A stretch of DNA of 5,150 nt from Acetobacteraceae bacterium (GTDB taxonomy: Bacteria > Pseudomonadota > Alphaproteobacteria > Acetobacterales > Acetobacteraceae). A program made the position numbers and the translations under genes. Each line of letters begins with the position of its first letter. Position 1 is the stretch's first letter. This document shows positions 5,092 through 5,150 of this stretch, one piece after another. Where the stretch lies: positions 1 through 5,150 of the forward strand of contig JASHVY010000130.1 of assembly GCA_030044345.1 (NCBI GenBank). The letters are read 5' to 3'. A model generated the notes under the pieces. That model had not been told where the DNA came from. It searched no databases and saw only the letters and a list, made by a program, of their open reading frames with translations.

Positions 5092-5150
5092 ATGCCCCCT
5101 CCCCTCCCTGCCTCCGCCGGCCGCCTGATCGGCTATGCTCGCGTTTCCAC
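5092..5150 (+). CDS. Serine recombinase (resolvase/invertase family), N-terminal part
   Basis: From ATG 5092 the frame reads MPPPLPASAGRLIGYARVS, then the codon for the next residue (probably Thr) is cut by the window edge. RLIGYARVST is the hallmark first beta-strand of serine recombinases. Arg17 and Ser19 here correspond to Arg8 and the nucleophile Ser10 of gamma-delta resolvase, so the protein starts with its catalytic residues intact. The Pro-rich leader of about ten residues is an extension seen in several alphaproteobacterial members. AAAGG lies three bases before the ATG, a close but plausible ribosome-binding site. Members resolve Tn3-type cointegrates or invert DNA; size and C-terminal domain are outside the window, so the subtype is unknown. 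It is transcribed away from the RHE_PE00001-yhcG operon. Confidence 0.85.
   Translation, partial: MPPPLPASAGRLIGYARVS

Noticed and set aside
4779..5093. Minus-strand open frame of 104 residues
   Set aside because: No domain is recognisable, and it overlaps the repeat-rich region upstream of the recombinase; it resembles translated intergenic sequence.
1..5150. CRISPR arrays, tRNA or rRNA genes, and IS terminal repeats
   Set aside because: No regularly spaced repeats, RNA gene signatures or paired terminal inverted repeats were seen.

Overview
The window looks like part of a mobile or defence-rich accessory region, on a plasmid or genomic island of a high-GC alphaproteobacterium. The evidence is the GC-rich codon use of the central genes, a gene of the RHE_PE00001 family (named after a Rhizobium etli plasmid locus), a YhcG/DUF1016 nuclease, DISARM-like remnants and the start of a serine recombinase. 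No genus can be assigned from this sequence.

Layout, left to right. (1) 1-267, minus: the N-terminal 89 codons of a 2OG-Fe(II) oxygenase-like protein, cut by the window edge. (2) 268-661: no supported gene, apart from a weak hairpin just downstream of the next gene. (3) 662-1111, minus: a 149-residue protein that resembles the two ends of ImmA/IrrE proteins but has no HExxH metal-binding core. (4) 1112-1321: nothing supported. (5) 1322-1979, minus: two gene fragments in tandem. One is the N-terminus of a DrmD-like SNF2 helicase and the other an interior or C-terminal piece of a DrmMI-like adenine methyltransferase. They meet at an in-frame TAG with a change of frame, so this is most simply a collapsed class 1 DISARM locus in which everything between the two fragments was deleted. 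(6) 2148-3443, minus: an intact YhcG/DUF1016 PD-(D/E)XK protein with an unusual DUF4145-like C-terminal extension. (7) 3453-4646, minus: an RHE_PE00001 (DUF1612 plus helix-turn-helix) protein, whose stop lies 9 bases before the YhcG start. (8) 4744-4768: a 25-bp near-perfect palindrome overlapping the promoter region of this operon. (9) 4770-5091: non-coding DNA with several inverted repeats, consistent with a recombinase-binding (res-like) region. (10) 5092-5150, plus: the first 19 codons of a serine recombinase, including its catalytic Arg and Ser.

The central functional unit is probably the RHE_PE00001-yhcG operon. It encodes a DNA-binding protein translated just ahead of a nuclease-fold protein, behind a promoter covered by an operator-like palindrome, an arrangement expected of an autoregulated defence or toxin-antitoxin-like module. 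It lies between a decayed DISARM locus and a recombinase, so the region has probably gained and lost defence genes repeatedly. The left 1.3 kb is visibly less GC-rich and more gene-poor than 1.9-4.7 kb, which suggests a different origin or decay.
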